Shown: in pieces, positions 4,978 through 5,545 of the stretch | How the letters are laid out: each line of letters opens with the position of its first letter | How positions within the stretch are numbered: position 1 is the first letter of the stretch | NCBI GenBank assembly: GCA_937874755.1 | Contig: CALNBC010000089.1 | Coordinates: forward strand, 1-5,545 | Reading direction: 5' to 3' | From: an uncultured Clostridia bacterium | GTDB lineage: Bacteria; Bacillota; Clostridia; Christensenellales; CALWSW01 | Length of the DNA: 5,545 bases | The notes under the pieces: generated by a model | Seen by the model: the letters and a program-made list of their open reading frames with translations, nothing else | Told to the model about the DNA's origin: nothing | Databases searched by the model: none | Position numbers and translations under genes: made by a program

Positions 4978-5545
4978 CCATAGTAGCGGCAGACACTGAA
5001 GCCCACGCCCGGGAAGCCGCAAAGAAGGTCAAGGTAGACCTCGAAGTGCTGCCTGCGTACATGAGCGTGCCCGAAGCTCTCGCGCCAGACGCTATCGAGA
5101 TTCACCCCGGCGTGCCCAACGCCTACTACGAGACCAACTGCATCAAGGGACCCGATTTCGACTTTGACTCTGCTCCCAACGTGGTCGAGGTCGAGAGCTA
5201 CTGCTCCCGCCAGCCTCACCTCTACCTCGAGCCGGACAATGGCTTTGCCTACACCGACGAGGACGGCATGCTCACCATCCATTCCAAGAGCATAGGCATC
5301 CATCTGCACATGCCCATGATAGCGGACGGCATAGGCGTCAGCATGGATAAGCTGCGCATCGTGCAGAACAATGCCGGCGGCACCTTCGGGTACAAATTCT
5401 CCCCCACGAACGAAGCAATACTAGGCGTGGCAGCCCTCGTATGCCAGCGCCCCGTTTCGCTGCTTTTCAATATGTACCAGTCTATCACCTACACTGGCAA
5501 GCGCAGCCCCGGCTTTATGAACATCAAGCTCGCGGCGGACGATAA
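4887..5545 (+). pseudogene. mop: Mop-type aldehyde oxidoreductase, molybdenum-domain continuation (frameshifted, cut by window edge)
   Basis: This frame is open to the window end and continues the enzyme above. Recognisable family segments are CDGWDRPILCDEK, GDAIAIVAADTEAHAREAA, LPAYMS, IEIHPGVPN, HSKSIGIHLH, the molybdopterin-binding GGTFGYKFSPT (about 5377-5409) and YTGKRSP. About 219 codons are visible; several hundred more, including the active-site glutamate region, should follow to the right. There is no ribosome-binding site before the first in-frame ATG (4893), so independent translation is unlikely; as written, the gene would not give a full enzyme. The rest of the reading frame shows no decay, which suggests either a very recent mutation or a sequencing/assembly error. 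Some positions differ from the family norm, such as LYLEPDNG where LPIEPDVG is usual. Confidence 0.85.

Noticed and set aside
4803..5309. Minus-strand 168-codon frame opposite the hydroxylase
   Set aside because: The plus strand encodes well-conserved molybdenum hydroxylase segments here; the antisense frame has no recognisable domain.
1..5545. CRISPR arrays, tRNA/rRNA genes and insertion sequences
   Set aside because: I saw no regularly spaced repeats, tRNA-like cloverleaf, rRNA segments, transposase or terminal inverted repeats.

Overview
This window looks like part of a low-to-mid GC anaerobic bacterium, most likely a Firmicute of the Clostridia. The support is strong Shine-Dalgarno sites (TAAGGAGG, GGAGGT, GGAGGG), clear housekeeping-sigma promoters, and a Desulfovibrio/Clostridia-type fused molybdenum hydroxylase. 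The assignment is an inference; no rRNA or other marker gene is present.

Left part, minus strand (1-2650): a magnesium-transporting P-type ATPase (mgtA) runs off the left edge, lacking about its last 100 residues. Its roughly 230-nt transcribed leader carries a strong promoter, a 36-codon leader ORF with a good ribosome-binding site, and an intrinsic-terminator-like hairpin just before mgtA. The start region of the leader ORF can pair over 12 bp with the loop and 5' arm of that hairpin. This suggests transcription attenuation coupled to leader translation, without a recognisable M-box magnesium riboswitch.

Middle, minus strand (2657-4005): two genes associated with molybdenum enzymes. One encodes a MocA/MobA-like nucleotidyltransferase fused to a ModE-type winged-helix domain, probably combining cofactor modification with DNA binding. 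The other encodes an 87-residue protein of unknown function with a Gly/Asp/Cys/His-rich tail. Each has its own candidate promoter.

Right part, plus strand (4168-5545): a mop-type aldehyde oxidoreductase/xanthine dehydrogenase-family enzyme starts here and runs off the right edge. All eight iron-sulfur cysteines are present, but the reading frame breaks near 4887, where a short stretch conserved in the family is missing. In this sequence the gene is therefore disrupted, by a real mutation or an assembly error. It is transcribed divergently from the small gene, through promoters whose -10 elements overlap and which sit beside a perfect palindrome.

Together, 2657-5545 reads as a molybdenum-hydroxylase locus: enzyme, cofactor cytidylyltransferase/regulator and a small accessory protein. 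The magnesium transporter downstream appears to be separately regulated, although its promoter begins only 8 nt after the regulator's stop codon.
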